A stretch of DNA of 13,087 nucleotides from CAZYSK01 sp964649415 (GCA_964649415.1 CAZYSK010000126.1:1-13087), one strand, 5' to 3'. Positions 6,423-13,087 are shown, counted from the stretch's first letter. Notes: generated by a model from the sequence alone, not told the origin. Numbers and translations are program-made.

Positions 6423-6887
6423 TCACCGCCCCACCACCTCCAGCACTCCCCGCGCGTGCTCGCGATCGTGATCCACGTACACACGCACCCAGTCGCGGGG
6501 CGTGCCCTCCGCCCCCCAGGGAAACGGAAAGACGCGCCGCTCCAGGTCGGCCTCGCTCATCCCGTCCAGGACCTCCAGGAACGCCTCGCGCGCGGCGTGC
6601 AAATCCGCCCAGACCTCCTTCCAGGGTTGGTCGCGGCGCGCGTCCGCGTGCACCTGGTTCCAGGCGTCGATGTCGGCCACGTACTCCACCCGGGGTGAGC
6701 GGCCGGCGGCCATGTCGCGCAGCCCCTCGACGCCCACCCACTCCCAGTCCGCGATGTGACCCAGCACGTCCTTGAGGGTCCATACCCCGCAGACGCGGAG
6801 CGATGCGCGCTCCTCAGGCGCTAAGCGCCCGCTCACGGCCAGCAATTCCTCGCGGGCTGCGGCCAGATCAGACTTGACAGACGACAC
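6423..6887 (-). CDS. DinB/DfsB-like four-helix bundle protein
   Basis: A 154-residue protein with the DinB-superfamily layout: a helix with GVWTLKDVLGHIADWEW (34-50) and a C-terminal DHDREHARG (139-147). His44, His140 and His144 form the usual three-histidine metal site. The closest general type is the ClbS/DfsB or mycothiol-dependent-enzyme-like branch of this superfamily, whose members include thiol transferases and a colibactin-resistance hydrolase; the reaction here is unknown. The start is GTG 6887, chosen because AAGGAGG lies 6 bp upstream; a nearby ATG at 6892 is in another frame. It lies between the amidohydrolase (81-bp gap) and xylB (69-bp gap). No membrane segment. Confidence 0.85.
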   Translation of the reverse strand: MSSVKSDLAAAREELLAVSGRLAPEERASLRVCGVWTLKDVLGHIADWEWVGVEGLRDMAAGRSPRVEYVADIDAWNQVHADARRDQPWKEVWADLHAAREAFLEVLDGMSEADLERRVFPFPWGAEGTPRDWVRVYVDHDREHARGVLEVVGR

Positions 6888-6905
6888 GGCATTCCTCCTT
6901 ATCGA

Positions 6906-6917
6906 CCTCAGCTGAGG
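6906..6917. promoter_or_regulatory. Perfect 12-bp palindrome upstream of DinB-like gene
   Basis: CCTCAGCTGAGG is an exact palindrome 19 bp upstream of the GTG start of the DinB-like gene. It could be a small operator or half of a leader hairpin. No promoter hexamers were recognised around it, so function is only suggested by symmetry and position. Confidence 0.3.
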
Positions 6918-6948
6918 CCAACTGAGTCCAATTGACGCATCCCTGGTT

Positions 6949-6963
6949 CCCCCGGCGAGGGGG
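6949..6963 (-). other. GC stem-loop just after the amidohydrolase stop
   Basis: CCCCC (6949-6953) and GGGGG (6959-6963) can pair around GGCGA, 5 bp beyond the amidohydrolase stop. In the gene's direction no U run follows, so it is not a canonical intrinsic terminator. It may only protect the mRNA 3' end. Confidence 0.35.
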
Positions 6964-6968
6964 CGGGC

Positions 6969-8606
6969 CTAGCTCCGCAGGACCCGGCCCAGCCGGTCCT
7001 GGCTGACGATCCGTCCATCTCGGGCCACGACCTGGCCCGAGAGCAGCACCGCGCGGATGCCCGCCGGCGGTGCGTCGGGCCGGTCGCGGGTCGTGCGGTC
7101 GGCCACGGTCGCCGGATCGAAGAGCACCAGGTCGGCCCAGCCACCCTCGGCGACGCGCCCCACGTCCGGCAGCCGCATGCGCTGGGCCGGGAACGACGTC
7201 ATGCGGCGCACCGCCTCCTCCAGCGAGAACAGGCCCAGGTCGCGGCTGTAGCGGCCCAACAGCCGGGGAAAGGTGCCGAAGGAGGCCGGGTTGTGACGCC
7301 CGCGCCGCGTCAGGATGGTATCGGTCATGAACGCGCACAGCGGATGCGACAGCACAGCCCGCAGCGGCCGCTCCCGCTCGCCGTCGCCGGAATAGGTGCC
7401 CAGCAAGATGCGCGCCTTGCCCGCGCTCAGACGGGCGACGTGCATGTAGGACTCGAACTCGGGCAATCCCATACGGCGCGCGATGGCCACGAAGTCCAGG
7501 CCCTCCAGCGCGACCAGTTCCGGCACGCCGCCCCACAGCAGGGTGATGTCGCGGAAGCCGAGCCCTAGCGCCCACCGCAGCAGGTCAATCTCCCGCTTGA
7601 GCCGCCGCAGGGCCTGCGGGTCGCCCACGTTCTCATCGAAGCCATCGAGAAACCAATCCGGCATGACGACCTTGACTGTGGAGTTGCCCACGGTGTAGGG
7701 AAAGGCATCGAAGGTCACGTCCACGCCGTCGGCGGCGGCCCGCTCGACGTCGCGTAGGACGGTGCGGTGCGTGCGCCAGGTGCGGCGGCCGACGAAGATC
7801 AGGTGCGAAAGCTGCAACCGCACCCCCGCCTCGCGGGCCAGGCCCAGCAGCTCCCGCGTCGAGCGCACGTTGTGGGCCACGCCGCCGATCATTGGCTTGT
7901 ACAAGGGCGAGACCCAGGAGTAGGCGCGCCCGTGGACGGCGAACACGCCCTCCGCCTCGGCCACGACCCGCAACAGGGCCAGCAGCTCGTCGTTGCTGGC
8001 GAAGACGCCCGGCGCGTAGGCCAGTCCGGCCGACAAGCCGAAGGCCCCCTGGCGCAGCGCCTCCCGCGTCAGGTCGCGGAGCGCGTCCATATCCGCGTCC
8101 GTCGGGGGCGCGGACGAATCGGCGCGCGCGCCCATGGCCGCGTAGCGCAAGCTGCCGTGCCCCACCAGCGTGGCGACGTTGAGCAGCGGGCCGGTCCCCT
8201 CGAGCGCGTCCAGGAACTCGGCCAGCGAGCGCCAGCGGTAGGGGAAGGCCCGCTCGCGCATCATCTCGGAGAAACCATCCAGCAAAGGGGCAGACTCCGG
8301 CGTGACCGGGGCCGGGGAGAAACCGCACTGCCCCGCGACCAGCGTGGTGATGCCCTGCAGCAGGAGCGGGGCCAGGATCTGGTCGTGGTCGGCGAGGGGA
8401 AGAATCCAGTCGGAGTGGGAATGGACGTCGATGAAGCCCGGCGCGACGACGAGGCCGGCCGCGTCGAGCGTCTGCCGGCCGGCGAGGCGCTCGCCCACGG
8501 CAACGGCGGCGATGCAGCCTTCGCGGATGCCTACGTCGGCCCGGAAGCGCGGGCGTCCGGTGCCGTCAACTACGGTGCCGCCTGTGAGGACCAGGTCGAA
8601 ATCCAT
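6969..8606 (-). CDS. N-acyl-D-amino-acid deacylase family amidohydrolase
   Basis: A 545-residue metal-dependent amidohydrolase of the D-aminoacylase (COG3653-like) type, expected to hydrolyse N-acyl amides. Features: N-terminal beta region, then PGFIDVHSHSD (57-66, metal-binding His62/His64); GQCGFSPAP with Cys94, matching the zinc-ligand Cys of Alcaligenes D-aminoacylase; His225 in VHGR; His268 in LSHLI; Asp429; and a C-terminal GTFPRLLGRYSRD and GWADLVLFDP. Asp429 sits in MTDT rather than the usual SDG. ATG 8606 follows GGAGG and lies 4 nt after the symporter stop, so the two are translationally coupled and probably act on the same compound. With a sugar symporter and sugar kinase nearby, an N-acylated sugar derivative is possible, but this is inference. 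Confidence 0.92.
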   Translation of the reverse strand: MDFDLVLTGGTVVDGTGRPRFRADVGIREGCIAAVAVGERLAGRQTLDAAGLVVAPGFIDVHSHSDWILPLADHDQILAPLLLQGITTLVAGQCGFSPAPVTPESAPLLDGFSEMMRERAFPYRWRSLAEFLDALEGTGPLLNVATLVGHGSLRYAAMGARADSSAPPTDADMDALRDLTREALRQGAFGLSAGLAYAPGVFASNDELLALLRVVAEAEGVFAVHGRAYSWVSPLYKPMIGGVAHNVRSTRELLGLAREAGVRLQLSHLIFVGRRTWRTHRTVLRDVERAAADGVDVTFDAFPYTVGNSTVKVVMPDWFLDGFDENVGDPQALRRLKREIDLLRWALGLGFRDITLLWGGVPELVALEGLDFVAIARRMGLPEFESYMHVARLSAGKARILLGTYSGDGERERPLRAVLSHPLCAFMTDTILTRRGRHNPASFGTFPRLLGRYSRDLGLFSLEEAVRRMTSFPAQRMRLPDVGRVAEGGWADLVLFDPATVADRTTRDRPDAPPAGIRAVLLSGQVVARDGRIVSQDRLGRVLRS

Positions 8607-8610
8607 CGCG

Positions 8611-10044
8611 TCATCCTCCCTCCCCTGAGCCCTGCTGCTGCTCCAGTTGCGCCCGCTTCCTGGCGTGCAGCGTCAGCACGTTCTCCTGCACACCTGCCAG
8701 GTAGTCGCCCCGCAACGGGAACCAGATGAGCAGGATCGCGCCCAGGATCATCGCCACACCGGGGACGAGGCCGATGAGCGCCTTGATGCCGAAGATGGCG
8801 CTGGCAGGCTGGTCGAGGAAGATCTGTCCCTGGTTGGCCTCGCGCGTCACGAAGCGGGTGGCCTCGAGGATGAAGGGGGAGATGGCCAACGCCACCGACT
8901 GCGCCGGTTTGGTCAACAGCGCGTTGACGCCGAAGAAAGCGCCCTCCCGGCGCACGCCCGAGCGCAGCTCGTCCTCGTCGGCGACCTGGGCGAAGAGCAC
9001 GTTGGTCAGCGTCTGCGGGCCGGAGAGGCCGAATCCGGCCAGCACCAGGCAGAGCAGGATCAGCCGCGTCGGCACGAGCACGATGAGCACCAAGGCGACG
9101 CCGGCGATCACCAGCAGCAGCTGCTGCGCCCCCACGACGCCCAGCCGCCGGCGAATCAGCGTGGTCATGGGCACGCCGACGATCAGCGGGATGAACACAC
9201 ACGCCAGCGGGATCATGGCGTTCATCTGGAGCACGTAGTCGGCCACGTAGAAGAGCGTCCCCAGGATGAGCGACTGCATCAGGATGGACATGAAGTTCTG
9301 GGCCACCAGGATGAGGAACGACTTGCTGGTGAAGGTGTATGTGACCGCCTGGCGCAGCTTGAGCGGCTTGTCCACGACGGTGAACTCGCGCCGCTCCTTG
9401 ACCCTGAGCGTCGTGACGACGATGAGCGAAGCGCCGATCACGGCGACGACGATCATCGAGACCTGCAATGGCAGGAAGGAGGGCACCGCGCCGCCCTTGG
9501 GCCGGAACATGTCGGGGATGACGAAGCCCAGGATCATGCCGAGCAGGCCGAACAGCGAGGACGAGATCTGCAGGCCGTTTCGTTCCGCGTCCGACTCGCT
9601 CACCTCGGGCAGGAGCGCCGAATAGACCAGGCCGATGATGGTGTACGCGGTGTCGTACAGCAGCATGGTGACCAGCATCCACCAGAAGAGCGCCTGCTGC
9701 CCCGCCTGGGCAGGCGCAAACCAGACGAGGATGAACGTCAGCGCCAGGAACGGGGCGGTGTAGCGCATGTAGGGGATGCGCCGTCCCAGCCTGGAGCGCG
9801 TGCTGTCGGTGACGTAGCCGAACAGCGGGTCATTGATGGCGTTCCACACGGCGTAGATCGCCGACGCAATCGCGATCCACCGCGCCCGCAGGCCCAGGTA
9901 ATCCTGGTAGAAGATGGGCAGCAGCGCGCCGTAGATGCCGGAGATCAGCGACGTGCCCAGGGCAGCGATGCCCCACACGACCTTGTACCCCAGGCTCAGC
10001 TTGACGGGCGCGGCCCCGGCGACTGCTTGTGTGCTCTGTGACAT
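8611..10044 (-). CDS. GPH-family (MelB-like) sugar:cation symporter
   Basis: A 477-residue membrane protein of the glycoside-pentoside-hexuronide:cation symporter family (MFS_2), with about 12 hydrophobic segments. The family signature WNAINDPLFGYVTDSTRSRLGRR spans about 67-89. The MelB cation-site residue D55 corresponds to Asn68 here, while D59 is kept as Asp72. The ATG at 10044 has AAAGGAG six bases upstream; an in-frame extension to 10107 runs through the hairpin repeat and is rejected. It should import a glycoside, pentose or uronide. Coupling to the amidohydrolase and the nearby xylulokinase point to pentose-containing or acylated sugars. The 136-bp leader holds two hairpin repeats rather than a recognisable promoter. 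Confidence 0.92.
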   Translation of the reverse strand: MSQSTQAVAGAAPVKLSLGYKVVWGIAALGTSLISGIYGALLPIFYQDYLGLRARWIAIASAIYAVWNAINDPLFGYVTDSTRSRLGRRIPYMRYTAPFLALTFILVWFAPAQAGQQALFWWMLVTMLLYDTAYTIIGLVYSALLPEVSESDAERNGLQISSSLFGLLGMILGFVIPDMFRPKGGAVPSFLPLQVSMIVVAVIGASLIVVTTLRVKERREFTVVDKPLKLRQAVTYTFTSKSFLILVAQNFMSILMQSLILGTLFYVADYVLQMNAMIPLACVFIPLIVGVPMTTLIRRRLGVVGAQQLLLVIAGVALVLIVLVPTRLILLCLVLAGFGLSGPQTLTNVLFAQVADEDELRSGVRREGAFFGVNALLTKPAQSVALAISPFILEATRFVTREANQGQIFLDQPASAIFGIKALIGLVPGVAMILGAILLIWFPLRGDYLAGVQENVLTLHARKRAQLEQQQGSGEGG

Positions 10045-10065
10045 CGTCGTCTCCTTTCTCGACTC

Positions 10066-10097
10066 GAAACCAGGTTTTTTCTGGAAAACCTGGTTTC
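10066..10097. repeat. Palindromic GAAACCAGG hairpin element, copy 2
   Basis: Arms GAAACCAGGTTTT (10066-10078) and AAAACCTGGTTTC (10085-10097) are perfectly complementary around a 6-bp loop. It lies 21 bp upstream of the symporter ATG, so in the leader of that gene or at the end of the flavoprotein transcript. The segment 10082-10113 is repeated exactly at 10159-10190. Confidence 0.85.
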
Positions 10098-10127
10098 TTG
10101 ACTTCATCCCTTCACCACCACCTACTC

Positions 10128-10174
10128 GAAACCAGGTCTTTGGCGATGTACCATCGTATGGAAAACCTGGTTTC
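10128..10174 (+). repeat. 47-bp nested hairpin element, copy 3
   Basis: Outer arms GAAACCAGGT and ACCTGGTTTC enclose an inner inverted repeat CGATG/CATCG around TAC. It ends 6 bp beyond the flavoprotein stop. Read on the opposite strand, copy 4 (11568-11614) differs at only two of 47 positions. The two copies therefore flank the flavoprotein gene as inverted repeats. Confidence 0.85.
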
Positions 10175-10190
10175 TTGACTTCATCCCTTC
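10159..10190. repeat. 32-bp exact direct repeat (partner at 10082-10113)
   Basis: The 32 bases 10082-10113 recur exactly at 10159-10190, an offset of 77 bp. The second copy includes the stop and last two codons of the flavoprotein gene; similarity continues a few bases further into its coding end (GGCGGCGAAGG against GGTGGTGAAGG). This looks like a remnant of a short tandem duplication of the gene's 3' end together with its hairpin. Confidence 0.8.
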
Positions 10191-11545
10191 GCCGCCACGT
10201 TCGCCGCCACCAGAAGGGGGTCCCACACGGGGGCGAAGGGCGGCGCGTAGCTCAGGTCCAGGCGCTGCACGTCGGCGACGGTCAGGCCGTGATGCAGAGC
10301 CGTGGCCAACACGTCGACCCGCTTGGCCACGCCGTGTCGCCCGACGATCTGCCCGCCCAGCAGCCGCTCGCTGGCGTCGTCCACGACCAGCTTGATGTGA
10401 ATAGGCGCCGAGCCGGGGAAATAGTGCGGCCTGTCCATGGCCTTGATCATAGGCGCGCGCACGGCGTAGCCCAACGCTTGCGCCTGGGCCGCCGTGAGCC
10501 CGGTACAGGCCACGGCCAGGTCGAAGACCCGCGTCACCATCGTGCCGACCACGCCGCCGAAGGTGGCCTCGCCCCCCGCGACGTTGGTCCCGGCCACGCG
10601 CCCCTGCTTGTTGGCCGTGCTGCCCAGCGGGATGTATGCTGGCTCGCCCGTGACGAGATGAAAGACCTCGGCGCAGTCGCCGGCCGCGTATACGCCCGCG
10701 ACGTTGGTGCGCATGTGCACGTCGGTCGCGATAGCGCCCGTCGCGCCGAGCGCCACGCCCGCCTCCCGCGCCAGCCCGACCTCGGGCCGCACGCCGATGG
10801 ACACGAGCGCCACGTCACAGGCATAACGCTCCGCCCCGTCGTCGCCCTCGACCAGCACCGCCTCCAGCCGGCCTCCGCCCTCGAAGGCCATCGGCCTGCC
10901 CCGCACCACCTCGATCTCGTGACGGGCCAGCTCCTCCTCGACCAACGCCCGCACGTCCTCGTCGAGCGTGGTGCGCATGACCTGGCCGGAGCGGATCACC
11001 ATCTTGACCGCCAGCCCCAGGCGGCGGAATGTCTCCGCCATCTCGACGCCGATGTAGCCCCCACCGAGGACAATCGCCCGCTGAAGTCCCAGGTCCTCAT
11101 CCCCAGCCACGAAGCGCCGCAGCGCCCGCCCCTCCTCCAGCGAGCGCAGCGCGAACACGCCCGCCAGGTCTGCGCCCGGCAGCGCGGGCGCGAACGGGCG
11201 CGCGCCCGTGGCGATGACCAGTTCATCGTAGCCCTGCGTGAACGCGCGCTCCCGCTCCAGGTCGCGCACGGTCACCGTCCGGGCAGCGGGATCAATCGCC
11301 GTCACCTCGTGCCGCAGGTGCACCGCCACACCCTGCTTGGCCATCCGCTCCGGCGTGCGGGCGATGAGCGCGCGATAGTCGGCCACGTCCCCGGCAATGT
11401 AATAGGGCATGCCGCACGCCCCGTAGGAGATGTGCGGCCCCCTCTCGTAGACCAACGCCTCCATCTCGCGGTCCACGCGCTTCGCCTTGGCAGCCGCGCT
11501 CATCCCCGCCGCCACTCCCCCGATGACAATCAAGCGTTTGGGCAT
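10181..11545 (-). CDS. CoA-disulfide reductase/NADH oxidase-type FAD oxidoreductase
   Basis: A 454-residue flavoprotein of the pyridine nucleotide-disulfide oxidoreductase family. Features: N-terminal FAD-binding GGVAAGMSAA (9-18); a single active-site cysteine Cys44 in SYGACGMPYY, as in CoA-disulfide reductase and NADH oxidase; ATGARP; a second Rossmann motif GGGYIGVEMAE for NAD(P)H; an FAD-contacting VYAAGDCAEV; and a C-terminal dimerisation domain. Family members reduce CoA disulfide, persulfides or O2 with NAD(P)H; which applies here cannot be decided. ATG 11545 has AAGGAG five bases upstream. The gene is enclosed by the inverted 47-bp hairpin elements at 10128 and 11568, with gaps of 74 and 136 bp to its neighbours, so it may be its own transcription unit. 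Confidence 0.92.
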   Translation of the reverse strand: MPKRLIVIGGVAAGMSAAAKAKRVDREMEALVYERGPHISYGACGMPYYIAGDVADYRALIARTPERMAKQGVAVHLRHEVTAIDPAARTVTVRDLERERAFTQGYDELVIATGARPFAPALPGADLAGVFALRSLEEGRALRRFVAGDEDLGLQRAIVLGGGYIGVEMAETFRRLGLAVKMVIRSGQVMRTTLDEDVRALVEEELARHEIEVVRGRPMAFEGGGRLEAVLVEGDDGAERYACDVALVSIGVRPEVGLAREAGVALGATGAIATDVHMRTNVAGVYAAGDCAEVFHLVTGEPAYIPLGSTANKQGRVAGTNVAGGEATFGGVVGTMVTRVFDLAVACTGLTAAQAQALGYAVRAPMIKAMDRPHYFPGSAPIHIKLVVDDASERLLGGQIVGRHGVAKRVDVLATALHHGLTVADVQRLDLSYAPPFAPVWDPLLVAANVAAKG

Positions 11546-11567
11546 ATTGGCTCCTTAGCGAACTCCA

Positions 11568-11614
11568 GAAACCAGGTTTTTCATGCGATGGTACATCGCC
11601 AAAGACCTGGTTTC
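11568..11614 (-). repeat. 47-bp nested hairpin element, copy 4 (inverted relative to copy 3)
   Basis: Outer arms GAAACCAGGT and ACCTGGTTTC with inner CGATG/CATCG. It starts 22 bp upstream of the flavoprotein ATG and ends 5 bp from the stop of the acetyltransferase gene. It is the reverse complement of copy 3 with two substitutions. It could end the acetyltransferase mRNA or structure the flavoprotein leader. Confidence 0.85.
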
Positions 11615-11619
11615 TTAGG

Positions 11620-12864
11620 TCAGAACGACGTCATGCACACGGGCCGGTCCCGCACAGCGAAGAGCCGGTCCACCACGTCCACGTATTCCGGATCGGACAC
11701 GTCGGCCAACCCATACCGGTACAGGCTCCTGAAGTCCACCGCGCCGACCAGGAGCGAGGAGAAATCGGCGACGTCCAGGCGCACCGCCACGTCGCAGGCG
11801 CCGCCGTCCGCCAGGCGCGCGCACCCATCCTCGAAGCGCAGATGCGTGGTGCCCGCGTTCTCGGGCAGGAAGCTGTCCTCGACCGTGAGCTCGAGCGCGC
11901 ATGTCTGGCCGCCGAAGTCCCGGCCCTCCAGCAGCGTGAAGGCGCGCGCCACGTCGCTCACCCGGTACATGATGCCCACCCCCTGGACGTTGCTCGTGTG
12001 GCAGACGTGTGGCCTGACCCACCCCGCGCCGTTCCGGGGGTCCTCGAGCAAGTGGTGGAACGCCTCGTCCTGCGTGTCGAATATGACGCGCCGGACCTGG
12101 TCAGCCTGCGCGTGCAGGAAAGTCAACAGCTCCGAAAGCGCCTCCCGGCTCTCGTAGACGAGCTCGCGCACGTGCAGATCGTTGACCAGGAAAGCGTCGC
12201 TGAGCTCGAAGGAAAACGCCAGGTAGCCCAGGATCCGGCCCTCCGCCTCGTGGCCCACGAGAGACATCTGCGGGTTGCGCATCAAGTGGGCGACCTCTCT
12301 CTCCGAGCGCCTGATCATGCCGTGGACGCGGTCCGCAAATCGATTATAGCAGTCCAGCACGGCCCGCTCGTCGCCCTCATTCAGGTGGCGGACGTGCGCC
12401 TTCGACGGCCCCCTGGGCAGCCCGGCGGGCCGGACGCGGTATTGGCTCAGCTTGGTCCCATAGCCAAAGCCCATGTTGCGGTAGAAGTCCGGGCGGAAAG
12501 GGTACAGCATGGTGACCGGCACGCCGCGCTCCCGCCAGTGGCGCAGGAAATAGAGCAGCATCTCCTTGGCCACGTGCTCTTTCTTGTGCACGAGATCCAC
12601 GGCGACGTTCCCCACCCCACCCGCCTCTACCCAGGTGCCGAGGAAGTTCATGGTGAAGGTGTGCAAGCACATCCCGCCCAGCAGCCGCCCGTCGCGGAAC
12701 AGCCCATAGAAGGTGGTCGCCGGGCTCTCGTGCCGCTCGATCAATCGCTCCCTGACCCGATCCCGCTCCTCCTCAGTCGCGACGCGCCACCCCGGATACG
12801 CGTTGACCGCAATATCGACAAACGCGTCGATATCCTCCACCGACAAGACCCGAATCTCACTCAA
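11620..12864 (-). CDS. Eis-like GNAT-family N-acetyltransferase
   Basis: A 414-residue protein of the Eis (enhanced intracellular survival) type: an N-terminal GNAT fold, a second GNAT-like region and a C-terminal sterol-carrier-like domain. Family members acetylate lysine or aminoglycoside amines with acetyl-CoA. Seen here: GVGNVAVDLVHKKEHVAKEML (83-103) at the acetyl-CoA site, DFYRNMGFGYG (126-136) with Tyr128 matching the Eis general acid, and a C-terminal Phe414, matching the Eis chain-end Phe whose carboxylate acts as base. The usual Gly of the pyrophosphate loop appears replaced by His97. No ATG is available: an in-frame stop lies three codons upstream, so TTG 12864, with GGGGGA about 9 bp ahead, is the likely start. 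Substrate unknown. Confidence 0.88.
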   Translation of the reverse strand: MSEIRVLSVEDIDAFVDIAVNAYPGWRVATEEERDRVRERLIERHESPATTFYGLFRDGRLLGGMCLHTFTMNFLGTWVEAGGVGNVAVDLVHKKEHVAKEMLLYFLRHWRERGVPVTMLYPFRPDFYRNMGFGYGTKLSQYRVRPAGLPRGPSKAHVRHLNEGDERAVLDCYNRFADRVHGMIRRSEREVAHLMRNPQMSLVGHEAEGRILGYLAFSFELSDAFLVNDLHVRELVYESREALSELLTFLHAQADQVRRVIFDTQDEAFHHLLEDPRNGAGWVRPHVCHTSNVQGVGIMYRVSDVARAFTLLEGRDFGGQTCALELTVEDSFLPENAGTTHLRFEDGCARLADGGACDVAVRLDVADFSSLLVGAVDFRSLYRYGLADVSDPEYVDVVDRLFAVRDRPVCMTSF

Positions 12865-12886
12865 ACCGCATCATCCCCCCACTTCG

Positions 12887-12941
12887 TTCGTAGTAAGCGC
12901 GGATGGGTACATCCGTTCGCAGCGCACCGGAGTAGCGTCCC
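12887..12941. repeat. Intergenic repeat module 1
   Basis: The region 12865-13087 has no credible gene and consists of related modules. Module 1 holds TTCGTAGTAAG, a hairpin GGATG-GGTA-CATCC (12901-12914) and CGCAGCGCACCGGAGTAGCG. Positions 12888-12926 match 13049-13087 with one mismatch, and 12918-12941 match 12964-12987 with one mismatch. It lies just upstream of the acetyltransferase start, so any promoter for that gene must lie in or beyond the repeats; none was recognised. Confidence 0.8.
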
Positions 12942-12949
12942 CCTCCCCG

Positions 12950-12987
12950 TTCGTAGTGAGCTACGCAGCGCAGCGGAGTAGCGTCCC
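12950..12987. repeat. Intergenic repeat module 2 (shortened)
   Basis: Starts TTCGTAGTGAG (12950-12960) and ends with the CGCAGCG...GTAGCGTCCC block (12964-12987), but lacks the internal GGATG/CATCC hairpin of modules 1 and 3. TTCGTAGTGAG is exactly complementary to CTCACTACGAA at 13024-13034, so a long-range 11-bp stem can form. Confidence 0.75.
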
Positions 12988-13048
12988 ACGGCACTCCAAC
13001 GGCACTCCGGCGGACCTGCGTGCCTCACTACGAACCGAAGACCTGCGC

Positions 13049-13087
13049 TCGTAGTGAGCGCGGATGGGTACATCCGTTCGCAGCGCA
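13049..13087. repeat. Intergenic repeat module 3 (cut by window end)
   Basis: A 39-bp repeat of 12888-12926 with a single difference (GTAGTGAG instead of GTAGTAAG), including the GGATG-GGTA-CATCC hairpin. It runs to the last base of the window and probably continues beyond it. Confidence 0.8.

Noticed and set aside
4605..6698. 697-codon open frame on the plus strand
   Set aside because: It lies antisense to xylB and the DinB-like gene and reads through the short tandem repeat as a PTNLPIY-type series. Composition is rich in R, P, A, G and Q with no domain. It is a shadow of high-GC coding sequence.
8647..10041. 464-codon open frame on the plus strand
   Set aside because: It is antisense to the GPH symporter and its translation is rich in D, E, H, Q and R without any recognisable motif.
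10066..10174. CRISPR-like array from the repeated GAAACCAGG units
   Set aside because: The units are variable palindromes with irregular spacing, and part of the spacing is itself a duplication; there are no uniform spacers and no cas genes.
9935..12157. 740-codon open frame on the plus strand
   Set aside because: It is antisense to the flavoprotein and Eis-like genes, both recognisable families with intact motifs, and has no domain of its own.
12861..13073. 70-codon open frame on the minus strand
   Set aside because: It is only a translation of the repeat block, with no Shine-Dalgarno and no conserved features.

Overview
The window is bacterial and holds twelve protein-coding genes, all on the minus strand, so transcription runs from high to low coordinates. 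No tRNA, rRNA, CRISPR array or transposase was seen. The right two thirds (about 4.8 to 13.1 kb) is very GC-rich by eye. The left third (about 0.1 to 4.7 kb) is visibly nearer 50% GC. Short intergenic hairpin repeats built on GAAACCAGGTT and on TTCGTAGTGAG, and the mix of gene families, resemble what I know from Chloroflexota (Anaerolineae/Caldilineae-like) genomes. That placement is an inference and not proven here.

Left region, 41-4756: a compact six-gene unit read in the order TetR regulator, ABC-type membrane domain without ATPase, cobalamin-binding radical SAM enzyme, patatin-like lipase, and two small SMR-like membrane proteins. A perfect sigma70-type promoter (TTGACA, 17-bp spacer, TATAAT) and a candidate operator lie directly in front of tetR. 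The whole unit with its promoter is bracketed by two 58/59-bp near-identical direct repeats (41-99 and 4699-4756). With the lower GC this looks like an acquired or mobilisable cassette. The gene mix (radical SAM enzyme, lipase, three membrane proteins) suggests lipid or membrane remodelling or export. It is the best candidate here for an undescribed system.

Right region, 4790-12864: minus-strand genes in the order Eis-like N-acetyltransferase, CoA-disulfide-reductase/NADH-oxidase-type flavoprotein, GPH-family sugar:cation symporter, D-aminoacylase-type amidohydrolase, DinB/DfsB-like four-helix protein, and xylulokinase. Symporter and amidohydrolase are translationally coupled (4-nt gap). With xylulokinase they suggest uptake and catabolism of a pentose or a substituted sugar.

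Intergenic repeats: four copies of a palindromic GAAACCAGG element sit at gene ends, two of them forming a near-identical 47-bp inverted pair around the flavoprotein gene. A CCAACCTA-type tandem repeat lies between xylB and the DinB-like gene. A gene-free modular repeat block fills 12865-13087.
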